From Stenotrophomonas sp. ASS1 (GTDB taxonomy: Bacteria; Pseudomonadota; Gammaproteobacteria; Xanthomonadales; Xanthomonadaceae), in the NCBI RefSeq assembly GCF_004346925.1, contig NZ_CP031167.1, forward strand, positions 2,500,001 to 2,564,000: DNA of 64,000 nt, given 5' to 3'. Made by a program: the position numbers and the translations under genes. Every line of letters starts with the position of its first letter. Positions within the stretch are counted from its first letter, which is position 1. The notes below the pieces were generated by a model, which was not told the origin of the DNA, ran no database searches, and saw only the letters and a list, made by a program, of their open reading frames with translations. Shown in pieces: positions 63,565 to 64,000 of the stretch.

Positions 63565-64000
63565 GGGGTCTCCTTCATCCGATGCGCTGCGGCCAGCGCG
63601 CACAGCAACAGCAGCAGCGCGCCGACCAGCAGGTAAGGCAGGCTTGGCCCGCCGCGATACAACAGCGTGCCGAGCATCGGCCCGGCCACCATGCCCAGCC
63701 CCTGCGCGGCAGCGACGGTGCCGGCGGCGGCGCCCTGCTCGTGCGCCTCCACCGCATCGGCGGCCAGCGCCTGGAACGAGGGGAATACGAAGCCCATGCC
63801 GAACGCGGCCAGCGCGTACGCCGCCGGCAACTGCCAGCCCTGCTGCACGCCTGCCACCGAGGCAAAGCCAATGCCGGAAATCAGGGCGCCAAGGACGATC
63901 CAGCGGCGTGGATGGACCTCCAGCTTCATCACCAGTGCCTGTGCCAGGATCAGGCCGACGCCAACCGCTGTGAGTGCAATGCCGGCCATGCGCGCGCCCG
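63561..64000 (-). CDS. MFS exporter, probably for the catecholate siderophore (5' end outside window)
   Basis: The C-terminal 146 residues of a major facilitator protein, about five spans (GLILAQALVMKLEVHPRRW, GFVFPSFQALAADAVEAHEQ, GTVAAAQGLGMVAGPMLGTL). The frame is open to the window edge, so the start is not seen. It overlaps entC by four bases and so belongs to the ent operon. By position it is the siderophore exporter, in the role EntS has in E. coli. Confidence 0.8.
   Translation of the reverse strand, partial: GARMAGIALTAVGVGLILAQALVMKLEVHPRRWIVLGALISGIGFASVAGVQQGWQLPAAYALAAFGMGFVFPSFQALAADAVEAHEQGAAAGTVAAAQGLGMVAGPMLGTLLYRGGPSLPYLLVGALLLLLCALAAAHRMKETP

Overview
The window is high-GC DNA from a Stenotrophomonas, most likely the S. 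maltophilia complex. Three things point there: many short palindromes with a GTAG terminus (the SMAG family of REP sequences), a nitrate-reduction block typical of this genus, and a catecholate siderophore operon in the order entC-E-B-(carrier)-F-A. No rRNA, tRNA, CRISPR array or prophage was seen.

1-5.8 kb: an ECF sigma factor cut by the window edge with an STN/TonB-like partner, a repeat-rich gap, an Lrp-type regulator divergent from azlCD (branched-chain amino acid export), and a PAS sensor translationally coupled to a diflavin reductase behind an FNR-type box. 5.8-26.6 kb is a nitrate-respiration block, almost all on the minus strand: modABC (molybdate uptake), anr (oxygen sensor) behind a HemN-like gene that has lost its radical-SAM cysteines, narK-narGHJI-parvulin-narK, and a molybdenum cofactor operon moaA-moaCB-moeA-moaD-moaE-mobA plus one unknown gene. 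FNR-type boxes sit before narK, moaA, hemN-like/anr and the PAS gene, so the block probably forms a self-contained anaerobic regulon.

26.6-35 kb is accessory: a structured repeat element before an unknown gene, then an Rhs protein with a nuclease-like C-terminal toxin, its probable immunity gene and remnants of further cassettes, then a secreted aspartyl protease. 35-41 kb carries metal resistance: a CDF transporter and a TonB receptor that both have a matching MerR operator, and arsH/arsR-arsC-acr3.

41-46 kb holds small envelope genes (RcnB-like, NTF2-like, TPR-like), dgkA, a lipoprotein-SatD-DUF3307 operon with twin palindromes, and an M14 peptidase. 46.2-50.2 kb is a tight four-gene operon (DUF3348, DUF802, MotB/OmpA-like, DUF2894). 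The second and third proteins look like a MotA/MotB or ZorA/ZorB-type ion-driven pair with a roughly 550-residue coiled-coil tail. This is the strongest candidate here for an undescribed system.

50.3-54.3 kb: a TonB receptor and a secreted phytase-like protein, with a possible Pho box. 54.3-55.2 kb: a REP-associated tyrosine transposase (RAYT) between SMAG arrays, with its own 3' end duplicated. 55.2-64 kb: the catecholate siderophore operon on the minus strand, starting with an MFS exporter cut by the window edge.
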